Notes under the pieces: generated by a model
Seen by the model: only the letters and a program-made list of their open reading frames with translations
Databases searched by the model: none
Told to the model about the DNA's origin: nothing
Source of the DNA: Eimeria necatrix
Taxonomy: Eukaryota > Apicomplexa > Conoidasida > Eucoccidiorida > Eimeriidae
Reading direction: 5' to 3'
NCBI RefSeq assembly: GCF_000499385.1
Contig: NW_013653448.1
Location: forward strand, 1-64,000
Length of the DNA stretch: 64,000 nt
Made by a program: the position numbers and the translations under genes
Shown: one piece after another, positions 49,151 through 60,548 of the stretch
Numbering within the stretch: position 1 is the first letter of the stretch
Layout: every line of letters starts with the position of its first letter

Positions 49151-50631
49151 CTTACACACACAGAAAGAGAGAGAGAGAGAGCGATGTGTGGTAAAGGAAT
49201 CGGACAGAAATAGGACAGTGGAGGAAAAGATGAAGGATGTAGGCTGAGAGTGAGGAGGGCTGCATAAGCAAACATTGAGGAGACGGAAAGTATGAGATAG
49301 AGAATGATCGGCAAAACGGGTGGAAACCCTCAAAGTGGGAACCCTCAAATGCGCACTCAGCGAGGGAGGAAGACAACAAAGGCGAACGTGCTACTGCTGC
49401 AGTGGCCGTGGCTTGCAGGCTGTCTTGCTGGTGCATCTTCTGTTGCAGATGAAATTTACTCTCGTCCTCACCGCGAGTGGTTCGTCAGTGCAGGCGACAA
49501 GCGGAAGTTGCAAGAAGCGTCTCGAATAGACGCGGAGGCAAGGGCCCTGATAAGCAATAGCAGCAGCACCGTCTCAAAGGAGGCAGCAAAAGATACGAAG
49601 CAGAAACAGAAGCACAAGCAGCAACAGCAACAGGACACAACTGAATCAGACAGCAGTGATGCAGCCGACAGCAGCTCAGTAGGCGAAGAAGAAGAGAGTG
49701 AAGAGGGTAAGCAACCAGGGTAAAATCCTTCAGAGGTAGAAAAACATCGCTGCAGGCAGCAGCAACAGCGACAAAACTTTAATAGTGTGCGCTTCTATTT
49801 TAGAGCTTCCCGAGTGGGCCACGGCTGAGTCTGTTGCTAGTGAGGAAGAAGAGGAAGATCTAGAGGGCGCTGAAAAGACGTCCTTGAGTGAGCCGAAGGC
49901 CCTTGTGAAGGTCAAAGAAATTAAAGTGACAAAGGAGCAGAAGGCTAGGCTGCAACAGCAGCAGCAGCAACTGCAGAAAAAGGAGAAGAAGCACCAGACT
50001 ATGACTCCAAGACAAAAGGAAGTAGGTTACGCTGCACTTCTCTAAAAACCATCGGCAGCTGCAGAAGTTACACATGACAATCTTTTGCTGTTTTGCCAAG
50101 GAAAGCAGCAGCCAAAGCTGAAACGATAGTGGCCGTTGAGTATCTTGTTTTTGCGACTCAGAGGATGCAGGAATTCCGCATGGCGAAGGCAGCAGCGCGA
50201 TCTGTTAAGAAGTGAGCTCAGGAGACGAGCAGCAGCGAAGCATATAAGAAGGACTACTGACTCGTTATCAGATTCTTGCGTGTGACTGTGGCAACGCTGA
50301 CGTGGTTCAAATTTGGTGACACTGAGCTGCCGGCCTGCTCTGTTATCGCTCCTGCCGATATTGCTGCTATCACTGTTACAGGAACGCTAGACCTCAGCGG
50401 TTGCGCATTGACACAGAAGTGGACGAGGACTACTTAGGCGGCTACAGACGTCCAGGGAGTCGAAAGCCGCAAAAGAAGAAGCGGAGGAGAGAAGACATTG
50501 AAAGAAGCAGCGGCAACAACAGCAAAGTTAGCGGAGTGGACAAATCAGTCGGGCCGGAACAGAAAAAGAGACGGCGCACCCAGGTAGGCAGTGGCAGCTT
50601 CAAGTCCAAGAAAAGGTATAAACGCAGGTAA
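44407..50631 (+). CDS. DEAD-box RNA helicase, DDX27/Drs1 type
   Basis: About 15 exons. Exon 1 (44407-44814) has acidic Ser stretches and ends in LYLSRPLLK. Exon 2 (45052-45151) carries the Q motif as ALDALGYAHPSFVQ and RDLLVNAQTG. Exon 3 (from 45409) completes GSGKTAAFLLPLLERLL. Then come LLPTRELAMQ (about 45806), VATPGRIIDLL (46200), VLDEADRLLELGF (46509), MLFSATL (46757), HRVIVFF (46992), LLASELASRGLDVAE (47872), YVHSVGRTARMGRHGTA (48338) and the Drs1-type downstream blocks LEREMRLAEIFIAKANN (48760) and SRPHREWFVSAGDKRK (49461). A lysine/arginine-rich tail ends at 50631, fitting nucleolar location. Drs1/DDX27 acts in large-subunit ribosomal RNA processing (family knowledge). Motif VI has HS where HR is usual. 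Intron 1 appears to start with GC (AAG|GCACGC). Confidence 0.9.
44981..44994 (+). repeat. Telomere-like units in helicase intron 1
   Basis: AGGGTTTAGGGTTT in the sense orientation inside intron 1 (44815-45051). Intron 2 has a further degenerate GGGTTTAGG at about 45325. Confidence 0.75.
45500..45530. repeat. (CTAG)n tetranucleotide repeat in a helicase intron
   Basis: Tandem GCTA/GTTA units between helicase exons 3 and 4. Looser GCTAGCTA copies occur again at 46630-46660 between exons 6 and 7. Confidence 0.8.
49028..49181. repeat. Compound (CA)n-(TA)n-(GA)n microsatellite
   Basis: CA-rich dinucleotide sequence (49028-49133) passes into TA (49134-49150) and, after a short gap, GA (49163-49181). 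It lies in the helicase intron between the exon ending near 48825 and that starting at 49449. Confidence 0.9.
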
Positions 50632-51178
50632 AGGAAGCACTGCAGATAGCAGCATGCAACCGCTGCACCTCATAGGCAACGCAGCACCTTGCCGCGGCAG
50701 CGTCTTGCCGCAGTAGTTTGCTGCAGTAGCAGCCCAGCTGCAGTAGCAGACAGGTTGCCGGCTGCATACGAACCTTCAACAGTGGCAACCGCTGTATCGG
50801 AGTCATTTCACTTGACCATTTTCTCGGGTAATCATTACGCGAATCTAATCATTTGGTGTCTTTCAGCAGCGCCTGCAGCTGCCCCCACTTTTATATAGTA
50901 CGCTCAGGCAGCTCCTACGTGGGTATGTCGCCATTCGCTCGGCACAAGAAAGGCGAGGCATATCGTCCACCTTAGTCGCTATGTTTCCACCAAGCCAGAA
51001 AACTGCATAGTTGAATATGTAGCTACTAATCCTCGCCGCATTTGGCCAACGCAGTACAGCTACTCAGGAGTATCACAGAAGGTTCAGGCGTTTGCTAGGT
51101 GGCGCAGCTAGTTTATGTGCAGGAACAGAAGTTGCTGCTCCATGCACAGCCTTGATTTGTGTGAAATCATTGTTTTGA

Positions 51179-51340
51179 TTCGATTCTAAACAAATAATTT
51201 GTTTCTATTAGGTTAATTATGCGAGACTGGAATTGAGATTTCGCGTATCTCGTCAGTAGTTCGATTCTAAACATATAATTTGTTTCTATTAAGTTAATTA
51301 TGCGAGACTGGAATTGACACTTCGCGAATCTCGTCAGTAG
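51179..51340. repeat. Two-copy 81-bp tandem repeat
   Basis: Copy 1 (51179-51259) and copy 2 (51260-51340) both start TTCGATTCTAAACA and end CTCGTCAGTAG, with only a handful of substitutions between them and no length change. 81 is a multiple of three, but no convincing coding frame runs through it. Confidence 0.9.
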
Positions 51341-51964
51341 CAAAAAGTCAGACAAAAAGCACAGAATCCGATACCGATATTTGCATGTGCGTGTCTGTAT
51401 ATATATGTACAAAAATTTATTTATATGTTCGTGTATAAACATCTATCTACAAATGCATATGCAAGAAGATACGTACATACATTGCATGCGCACACTGTGT
51501 AGAGACCAATTTTCGGTACTCAGGCATGTACGTGTACTAGTACGTACAAAGCAAATACACAGACGTATGTATGCCGAACATAAAAATGCTCAAAGTATGT
51601 ACGTCAATATGTACAAATGCATATATATATATATACACATACACGCGTGGGCGCAGCTGTACATGCAGATGCTCTCGTGAAGTATCACTCCGAGGCACAG
51701 AAAGATACACACGAAGTTCGAACACCTGTTCGTACGTGCATGTTCAAGACAAGTATTCCAAAAAACCTTGCTCATGCAAAATTACAGAAACGTATGGCTG
51801 CAAGATTCCAGTGACAAGCATGCCTGGATTTGCTTGTGTTTATGCGTGTACACTTGATTTCCGTAAAGCGGCTATGCATAAATTTACAGTCACCCATAGC
51901 ATTATGATGGCAATATTGTGGGCATAGTTGCATACTACATACGAATTTACGAATTCGCAGCGAT

Positions 51965-52578
51965 ATGGATGAGCACTGGGGTACAAAACAACGCACGACG
52001 AAAATGTGCAATCACTCTGGGCGAGAGTCTGCTCTGTTCAAGAGGCCTGGAGCAGCCCTCGCCGCTGCTCTAGCTGTGGCTTTCACTGCCTTTTCTGCTG
52101 CTGAATCTGCTGCTGCTCGCCGATTCTTCAACAGCTTGAACCTGGTTGGTATGGATGCAACAGTCGCTGCGGCTGCCTTGGCAGCTGCAGCTGCAGCACG
52201 CCTCGTTGCTGTTTCTTCAACTGCTGCTGCAGCTGCTGCTGCCACCGCCGCTGCCGCCGCCGTTGTTCTGTGGTGCTTTCTCCTTTGCCGCACTCGTTGC
52301 TCACTCTTTTGTTTGTCTTGCACCCCATGAAGTGCTTCCGCCTCCGCAGCTGCAGCCATCGCAGCCGTGATATGAGCAGGCGCCACGGCCGCAGAAGTCG
52401 CAAAAGGAGAAGTGTAGTCTGCAGCAGACAGACTGTCTTCTGTAGATTCTGCTGGCAAATGGACAGAGGGAAGAGCTGATGAAGGGGACGAGTGACAACT
52501 CTTTGTCAATTCTCTGTCGCCACAAAGTGCCACTCCTGTCTTGCGCAAATAAACAGAGGCCCAGCTGGAAGCCTCCAC
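51965..52578. other. Ala-rich segment open on both strands
   Basis: The plus strand has an ATG frame 51965-52330 (121 residues) and the minus strand a frame 52578-52012 (188 codons, no ATG at its head). Both become Ala-rich over 52050-52265. The minus frame has a more varied, coding-like N-terminal part (LPSVHLPAESTEDSLSAADY). Neither has a recognisable domain. One may be an exon of an unrecognised gene; I cannot decide which. Confidence 0.25.
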
Positions 52579-52733
52579 AGTAGACAGGTCGAGCTCTACT
52601 TGCTTCTCCCCCGCTGCTGCTGTTCAAGTTACTCACACAGCACAAAAAAGCAAGTAAAAAATGCTGCAACAAAAGCAGAAACTATAAAGACAGCTGCCGC
52701 AACAGCGGCAGGCGGAACGAAAAACTTGGTGGG

Positions 52734-55700
52734 CTAGGATTTGACCCCACGCTTACGCGGTGCAGAAAGGTTCGCGTCGGGGTGCTGCTCAGGCTGCTCT
52801 GGCTGCTGCAGTGTGAGGGAAGGAGACGTCGCGAACGGCTCGCTGCAGCACCGATAATCCCTCCTAAAATATTTATCCCTCATCAACTGCGCAGCAGTGG
52901 GCCTTAGAGCCGCATCTGCAACAGTAGGAACAGCACCAGCAGCAGAACCAAAGTGTGGCGATACCGACACTTTGCTGACATTCAACGGATGAACTCGTGC
53001 AAATACCAAAAGCAACAATTTAAGCAAGATACGCCAACACTGGCCATCCTCCTCAACAGCTACAGCAGCAGCAGCAGTAAACGATAGCAGCCTTAGTTAC
53101 CGACATCAGTGGTCGACCATCCTCATTTCCACGTGCACCAGCATTCGTTACAGCAGCCTCAAAAGCACAAAACGCACGAATTACAAATGTATCTAGTAAA
53201 GCAACGGCAGGTTCAGCTGCTGTACCCTTTTGTAGGAGCATTTTGATGATACTTTTGGTGCCGCACCCAATGACCCTTTTCGGCAGCAGAGAATCTAGCA
53301 GCAAATCGAGTTGCTCTTGCTGCTGGGGGCTATCATCCTGTAGTAGCAAATGAGATGGCGGACTTGTGAGCTCCCACATGAAAACACCCCCGCACAACTC
53401 CAGCATGACACAGCCTAAACTCCAGATGTCGGCCTGAATACACAAGCAAACAGAAGGCCAGGCCGCGGCACACACAAACCCAAACAATGACAAACACACA
53501 GAAATACGACAAATATACGCACAGGCCTAGAAAAAAAACACAAACGGGCACTGAAACAGAGCTGACAGTGAGCACAGAGCGAAAGGTAAGTTCAGACGAA
53601 ACTAGCTAATAATACAAAGAGACGCAAGCCGAGGCTAACACAGCGGCAGGGAGTTGTTCCACGCCTACTGGCTTTCCGTATTTGGCTCCTAGAATGACCT
53701 CAGGGGCCATGTAGCAGTCTGTGCCCGCTACTGATAGCAAGGAGCTATTGCCAGGTGTATCTACACCTCCCCCTGTCGCCGCATTTCTGGTGCACGTGTA
53801 CACGCTACCCTTGCCGTCGCTGCAAGTGGACTCTTTGCTGCACCATTCACCCCTGCCGCGTTCGCTGCGCTTCCTGCTGCTGAAGCTGAGGCCTATGCTG
53901 CTGCTGCGGATAAGCTGCAGCAAAAGCGAAACGGGATAAAGAAGCACATTCCACACCTTGCTGAGAGTCCGTGTAGATGCGAGCCACAGCGTGCCTCCTC
54001 TTGCTGACTTTGCTCCCACCACCTTGCGATGATGAACTTGCAGCTGCTGAAGCTGCGAGTTCTGTCCTGTTTCAGCAAAGCGGCCTCCTGTGCTCTGCTT
54101 CTGTGAAGTAGTGGCAGCAGCATCAGCAGCAGCCAGCGGCCACGGGCCCTGCTGCTCATCTATTCTCTCAGGTGACGTATCAGCGCTCCGTTGCATCTGC
54201 AACTGCAGCAGCCGCAGCTGCTGCCGCTCCTCTTGCTGCGTCAGCGTGCTAGAGTCAATCAACTTCATGACCGTATGCTGCTGCATGCTTACTTTGGGGG
54301 GCGAAGCAAAGCGACAGAGGCCGAAATCCCCCAGACGAATATGAGAGTCTTCGGACAAAAACACATTTTGGCTTTTTATGTCTCTGCAGCAGCACCACCA
54401 CGGGCAGAAACGCAACAGGCTAGTGCACTTTTCACAGGAGCAGAGCAAGCAACTAGCAGCAGCAACGGGAAATGCGACAAGCAGATGGTTTTGTGTGTCC
54501 AAGGTCAACGATCAGGCAGTCAAACTCTCTTCCTGTCTGCTAGACTGGTTCCGGCGATGCTTCACGTTGCTTTGCTGACGCTTGTTCCACTTATTGCACC
54601 TGTGCAGTATATTCCTTTCGTGTAAGTAATGGACGGCCTGTACTAGCTGGAAAAGCCAACGGCGGATCTGCGCCAACGCAAAGCCATGAAATGCCAGTTG
54701 TAAGGAGCGCCGATCTTGCTGCTTTGACCGTGACTGCTGCAGCTGCTGCGACTGCAGCTGCTGCAATCGCCGCGGCCGTTGCTGTTTCTGTTGCAGCAGC
54801 TGTACTTTTTAATGCCAATGCAATTGCTGCCATTACTGTTGACGTCGCTGGTGCAGTTACTGCTACTCCTGCTCGTGCAACTAACTTGAGTGGTGCTACT
54901 GCTGCGTCTGCAGTTGATGCTACTGCAGGAGGTTGAGCTCGTGGGGTGTATCTCTCACTCTGCGCTCCGTAAGGGCTCTGTACCGGCGCTCTATGAGTCG
55001 CTTCAAATCGCCGAGGGGGCAAAACTCCATCAACAGCATGAAATATGTCTGACGTTCCACACGGCCGAACGAAGGCTCCTGGTGTATAAACTCTCCAACG
55101 TAGCCCACCTGTAGCAGCAGCAACAGCCTCAAAAGCAAGAACGACCCTACGAAAAAATACGCAACAGTAGGGGGGCAACTGTGTCATCTGCCATGTTATC
55201 AGCAACAATGGCAAAGAAGAAGCAGCGGCAGATCCCTCTACCCCGCAGTGGCCCCATCAGCGCCTGCTGCAGCAAAAACAGCATCACTAGCGCCAGCACC
55301 AAAACAGCGCCGTGAAGCGCCACAATCGCAGCAGCTTGCGCACAACAAACTTATGCATCAGATGTGCCAATCTTCGAGCTTCCTGCTGGTAACTGTCAGC
55401 AGCTGTTATGTCAGCCACAGCAATTTTTTTCAACACAACAAAAGGGGTCGCAGAGCTTTCTGCAGCAGCGCGGCGACGCAGGCGGGCTAGCCACACAGTC
55501 CCGTAGCCTCCACGACCTAGCTGCAAAGCACAACGACAGCAATAGATGTAAAAGGTGCATCAAGTGCACAAGATGCGAATGCAAAAGCCGCTTCAGCCCT
55601 CCAGTAACAGCAGTAGAAAGGCGGCTGCAATGTGCCGCGCGACAGAACAGTAATCATGCACAAATCAAGGAGACATAAGTGTCTGCAGCTAACATAAGGC

Positions 55701-57418
55701 AATCAGTTGCGAAGGCTTCTGACGCTGTATCATCATGCAGAAGGCGGAGCCACAGGCGCAGCTACACCCCAAAAGAACATCAAAGCCGAAAACACGCTGG
55801 GCAGCAGCTTCGGTTCAGTATACTACGTTAAACAACAGTATCAGCAACAGCCGCAACAGCAGCAGCAGTCGTAATGACAGCAGCAGCATCAGCACTGTAC
55901 CTTTCTAACAAGAGTGTAGTCTCCCTTGCACAGTCGGCACTGACAGCCCTTGATAAAACCAGCAGATATTCGCATCAAGTGAATAATACCGAAAATACAG
56001 AGAACAGCTATGAGAGCCACTGCTGCCGCATTGTCTGCGCTAAGAGGAAACTGCAGCAGACACACAGGGCTCTCGCCGTTGGAAAGCCAAGGCTCGCACG
56101 CAGCTTCCCCACCGGCAGTAGCGGCGGAATGAGCGGAAGCCGCGGACTGTTCTTTTCCACTATATTGCTGTGGCTTCTGCTGAGCTTGCAGCACGCTATG
56201 TTCCGTAGAGTTGCCCTGCCCTCCCTTCGCAACTGTGGAAGCAGGAGCACCAGCAGAGTCAGCGGAGGCATTATGCACTACTGCTGATGATGGCCTTGTA
56301 CTTCTTGCTGCTGCTGCGAAGATTAGCGACTCAGCAGCAAGCCCACCATACGCTTGGCAGAACCTTTCCCCTTCTGCTGCTGCAGCGCCTGCTGCTGTCT
56401 TCGCCAAGACGAGTCTTGCAGCTGGCAGCTCTGCCAGAGTACTTACTGCTGCTGCCTCTGCGGGTGTCGTGGCAGGAAGGCAGAAGAGAGGCAGCAGAAG
56501 AGCAGCCGCAGCAAAAATACGAGGCGCTGATTTCGATCCCGAGCCAGATAGAACTGACACAGCACACCTCTCTGGCTGCTGCCCGCCTGTACGCCCCTGT
56601 CGCTGCTGCTGCTTCTGTTGCTGCTGCTCGTGCAGAGGTTGCTGCGAAACGCATGCGAAATGGCGACTCACGGCGGCACAGTCATGCACACGCTCATCTA
56701 CCAGAGGAGCATGAGGCAACTGATGCTGCCGCTGTTCGTTTTTTTGTTGTTGCTGTACTTGCTGCGGTTGCCTCATTGCAACGCCAACGCTGCTGACCCG
56801 GGCAGCACATTTTGCTGCTGTCGCTGGTCTTGCTGAAGCTGCATTTGTTGTTAATCTTTTAACTGCTTTCGCCGATGCATCTGACGTCGTCTCGCCTTTG
56901 ATGCTAATGAAGGAGCGCGGATCTGCCTGCTGCCTGCTTTGCTGCAGCTGCTGCCGCTGATGCTGCTGCTGCAGCACTACCCACTTCAGCACGAAATGCA
57001 GCTGCGACACTGTAAGACTTGACAGAGCCAACAAAAAAGCCGCATAGCTCGCAGTCACAATTCCGGTAACAACACTGCCAGGAAAAGCGGGCTGCTGTTT
57101 CTGCTGCTGTTGCTCCGCTTGCTGCTCGGGTGGCAGGGCTGCTCGCCACTCAACAAACAAGTTTTCATTGCCAAAATTTACAAGAATGATTGTGCAAAAA
57201 GTTCCCTCTGCTGCTTGCCTGTTGCGGCGAGTGAAAGCGCTATTGCTGCTGTTGCTGCTGAAGCCCCACATCACCAATGCCACAACTTGCCGCAGCGTCT
57301 CCTGCAGTGTGGCTTTGAGCGATTGCTGCTTCTGCCACAGCAGCTGCTGCCGCCACATCTGCTGGTGCAGCATCTGCTGCAGCACTTGCTGCACCAACTG
57401 CTGCTTGAGTCCTTGCAT
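52734..57418 (-). CDS. NEK-like protein kinase with N-terminal membrane segments
   Basis: The long N-terminal exon (ATG at 57418, ending at 55901 with donor AGAAAG|GTACAG) joins in phase to the exon starting at 55520, giving LVRKLGRGGYGTVWL. The kinase then continues with FVVLKKI, 'YFMLLMEFCPLGDLKRLIE' (about 55040), WLFQLVQAVHYLHERNILHR (about 54620), RDIKSQNVFL and LGDFGLCR (about 54380-54320), AGTDCYMAPEVILGAKYGKP (about 53720-53670), ADIWSLGCVMLEL (53432) and RPTAAQLMRDKYF (about 52900). Stop at 52734. The pattern fits NIMA-related kinases. The N-terminal exon holds hydrophobic stretches (about residues 135-170, 310-330 and just before the kinase, around AVALIAVLCIFGIIHL), followed by CQCRLC. 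Between DFG and APE lie about 200 residues where some 30 are usual; a small intron may remove part. An exon upstream of 57418 is possible (frame open to an acceptor at 57523). Confidence 0.8.
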
Positions 57419-57523
57419 CTCAGCCAAGTAAGGGGTGAAGCCGCCACAGCCTCGAGCACCAGCAACTGCGGCAAAAGCCGCAATGAAGTCTAGTACGTCT
57501 TCTAGACAGAAGGATGACAGCTA

Positions 57524-60500
57524 CTGCACCAGGAAGCCGATGCAGAGGCACTGCTGCATCGCCTATATTGTAATTCCTGCAGTTGTTGCTGCTCCTGTTG
57601 AAACTGCTGCTACCCTTGTTCTTGCTTTCAGCAACCAACCCCCTGCTGGTGCTACCAGGCGCTTGGAGCTTCAATATCTAGAGTGAGAAAGCTCAAACCT
57701 CAAAATCTGGGGGGACAACGATAACGCAGACACGGCAAGAAATTGTACCTTTTACTTGCACCAGCAGGAGATGGATGCTGCTGGAACTGCTGCTGCTGCT
57801 GCAGAGGCGCAATAATCCTCTACTTCAGCTCCGGAAGCTGAGCGACTTCCCCCATTTAAAAAAAATTCAAAGCATTTCGACAAACGATAAGAACACACTT
57901 TTGCTATATTGGCACCTCATGTCTGCGATAGTAGCGCCAGCCGCAGCGCCACCAAGGGGCTGCTAATGGTCCACACGGATCGACGCATCAATACAGGTGT
58001 CTTGCCGTACGGTTGGGGCAGCATTTGAATTTCCCTTCAAATTCTTAAAGCCCAGTCTTCCCAAGCTGCACTATGGTTTTGCAAGTGCAGAACCCTTTGC
58101 AGAAAGAGTAACAGCAGCAACAGCAGCAGCAACTCGACAACTGCAGGAGGCCATCTGGCCGCTCGTTGTCTATTTAAACGTGCCTGAATGCAAATGACTG
58201 CGTTGTTTCGATCTTTTCCATCGATATGAAGGATACATGCTGGCAGTGAAAATGTAGCAGGGCCAGCACGGCTCCCATGTTTAAACACCAGCAGTACTGG
58301 GCACCGTTTGCGCAACTGCGGCGACGCCGTGGCAATTCAAAGAACGCTTTCTGGCTGTGGGGTCACTTGAGCTCTGCATGTGTACGAGTGCTATTTGCAT
58401 TAGTAAGTTTTACTCTATAGTTTCTTCTGCTGTTTCTGCTCGATGTCCTTGTGTGCACTTCCCAGCAGTATTCAGCCTAGCAAGCTGGAGGTGACCTCTG
58501 CACAGCACGTATTTAGCAGGTCCTTGGCCGTAAATGAGCAACTCAGACGTCTTTCAGATTCATACTAATTTATTTTTGCACTTCGTACCGTCAGTTCTTC
58601 AGCTACTGCCTTGGACGAGCCCGTGAGGACCACTTCGCAGTTCCGCTTCCGCTTGCTCGCCGCCAAGTCGTGTCTGGAGTTCTATGCAACACGAAAATAA
58701 TCTATCAAGAAAACAAAGAGGAGCATATTTAGTGTGTCTGTAACGCGATGCTGCCTTCTCTCTCCCCTACTGACGTGACGAGCTTGGGCTGCGCTGCGTA
58801 GGTGGGCACGAAGCTCTAAACTAGTTCAGCACAATTTAAATGCGTGGGGAGCTCAAAACGGCTCAAAATGAGTGCCGACTGAGTAAAATGATGCACAAGC
58901 ATCGTTCTTAGAAGCAAGCTAGAATTTGAAGGCAGGCTTTAGCCCAATCTTTTGAAATGGAGAAACTTGAAATGGGGAAACTCTCGATAACCAGCGACAG
59001 CTCTGAAAAATCCTCGTACACTGTCATCTGTCACCATAAAATATTCATAGTGCCTGTGCCACTTTGGCTACGGCTTCTCCAACATTCCTGAGATGCAATA
59101 ATTCCGCCAGTAGTGCACAGTGGAAAAGCAAAAATTTACTCTGGCTTAAAAGTATTTGGAAGCAATATTCAAGACGAGTTTGGTCCCACTTGTAAACAAC
59201 TGGGGAAACCGTGCAGGCGAACCCGAGTGTCTCTCATTTTGCAACTGCTACTGCCTTCCTCCGTTCGCCGCGACTATCTTTCTGTTTTTTTCCACGCAAA
59301 GCTTCTCGGTGAAATCGCGAACATGGTTGGAGTTCCAACACACCCACACAGTAAAGGAATCATGGCTGGTCCTTTCCAGCTTAAAACGGATGAAATTAAT
59401 CAAGTCCGTCCCTGCAAACGTTACTTATAGTGCAGATTTATTTTATGAGGCCTTTTGCTGTGAGTCAACAGAGCTGAATCACTCTTTGCTGCGTGAACTG
59501 ATGCCGATTGTCTGAGCCAGGATAGCCAGGATTTCACACAGCCCTGCAGTATGAGCTATCTTATGAAACTTTAGGATCACGAAGAGAAGCGAGTACGATA
59601 TGATGAAGCAGAATTCTCCCCGTGAACAGCAATGCATGTTAATGCGCTTCCCCAGTGGTGCAAACTAAGAAGCCACACGTTCTCTGCAGAGGCCAATAAT
59701 GCTGAAACTTCGCCCTTACTCAACAGCATAAGCAAGCCTGTTCCTTGTCAAGGGGGATGTATGCAGCAGGCTTCCCTCGTTGTGACTGTCTTCGTCCAGT
59801 GGTTCGGTGCAGGGTCACCTGATGAGAGAAAGCCCAGCTCTCCCAGGTGTACAAAGAGCATAACAGACTCTTCGCTCAATAGTTATTTTTTAAGTTATTG
59901 CTAAGAGCAGTGAACCAGTATAGAGCTAACGCATAAATACCTTGGGGTGCTTCTAAACACACCGATGGGCGGATGCAGGTGGACAGGGTGAACCCGAAAT
60001 GGCTTGTCTGCTCAATAGCACCGGTTCTAGGCAGGTTCTGCAGTTTGGGTTGAACAGTCAAAAGTAAAAAATCTAAAAACGTTCAAGCGAAAGGATCTGC
60101 CCGTGTTTCAAGCCTGACTAGCTGTCGTAGCTTCCGTGACTTTCGCTGACAGACCAGCTTCTGAACAATGGTCAGCAGTAGTGAGCATGAGGGAACCATA
60201 GAATGTGACGCTTCATTACGAATATGTTTCATGCCGAGCTTGAAAATAAGTACAATTTCAATTGGTCTGTTAAGGAAAACAATAAAACTACAGAGACTAT
60301 AGAAGACTGAGAGGACCACCAGAGAACAGCGGCTGGAAAGTGCGACGACTGGCGGTCGGCAGCGCGGCGGCTGTCTGTTCACAGTGTAAACCTGAGCCTA
60401 TTTAAAAAAAATTGTGTGTTTTTGTCATCTTTTGCATCAATTTTTTAACCGGGAGGTTTAAAAATCGATTGATTTTGTGTATTTGAATCGAAGAGCTTCA

Positions 60501-60548
60501 CTCAGTCGGTTTCCTCCCTCTGGCACATCGCAAGTCTATCATCGCACA
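57524..60548. other. Repeat-poor intergenic region
   Basis: About 3 kb between the divergent kinase (minus) and cysteine-rich protein (plus) genes. Small CTG/CAG patches end near 58,135. From there to about 60,400 the DNA is nearly repeat-free and AT-richer, with open frames of up to 119 codons but no recognisable motif. A T/A-rich stretch just before 60,480 is a plausible promoter position for the gene at 60549. No RNA gene seen. Confidence 0.5.

Larger units (their letters stand above)
50632..52733. other. Convergent intergenic region between helicase and NEK-like kinase
   Basis: About 2.1 kb, AT-rich and largely free of CAG tracts up to 52,000. It holds an 81-bp tandem duplication (51179-51340), TG/TA-rich simple sequence (51400-51750) and an Ala-rich segment open on both strands (51965-52578). 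No conserved gene is recognised. Confidence 0.5.

Noticed and set aside
49013..49213. Thr/His-rich small proteins over the CA repeat
   Set aside because: They are translations of a dinucleotide microsatellite inside an intron.
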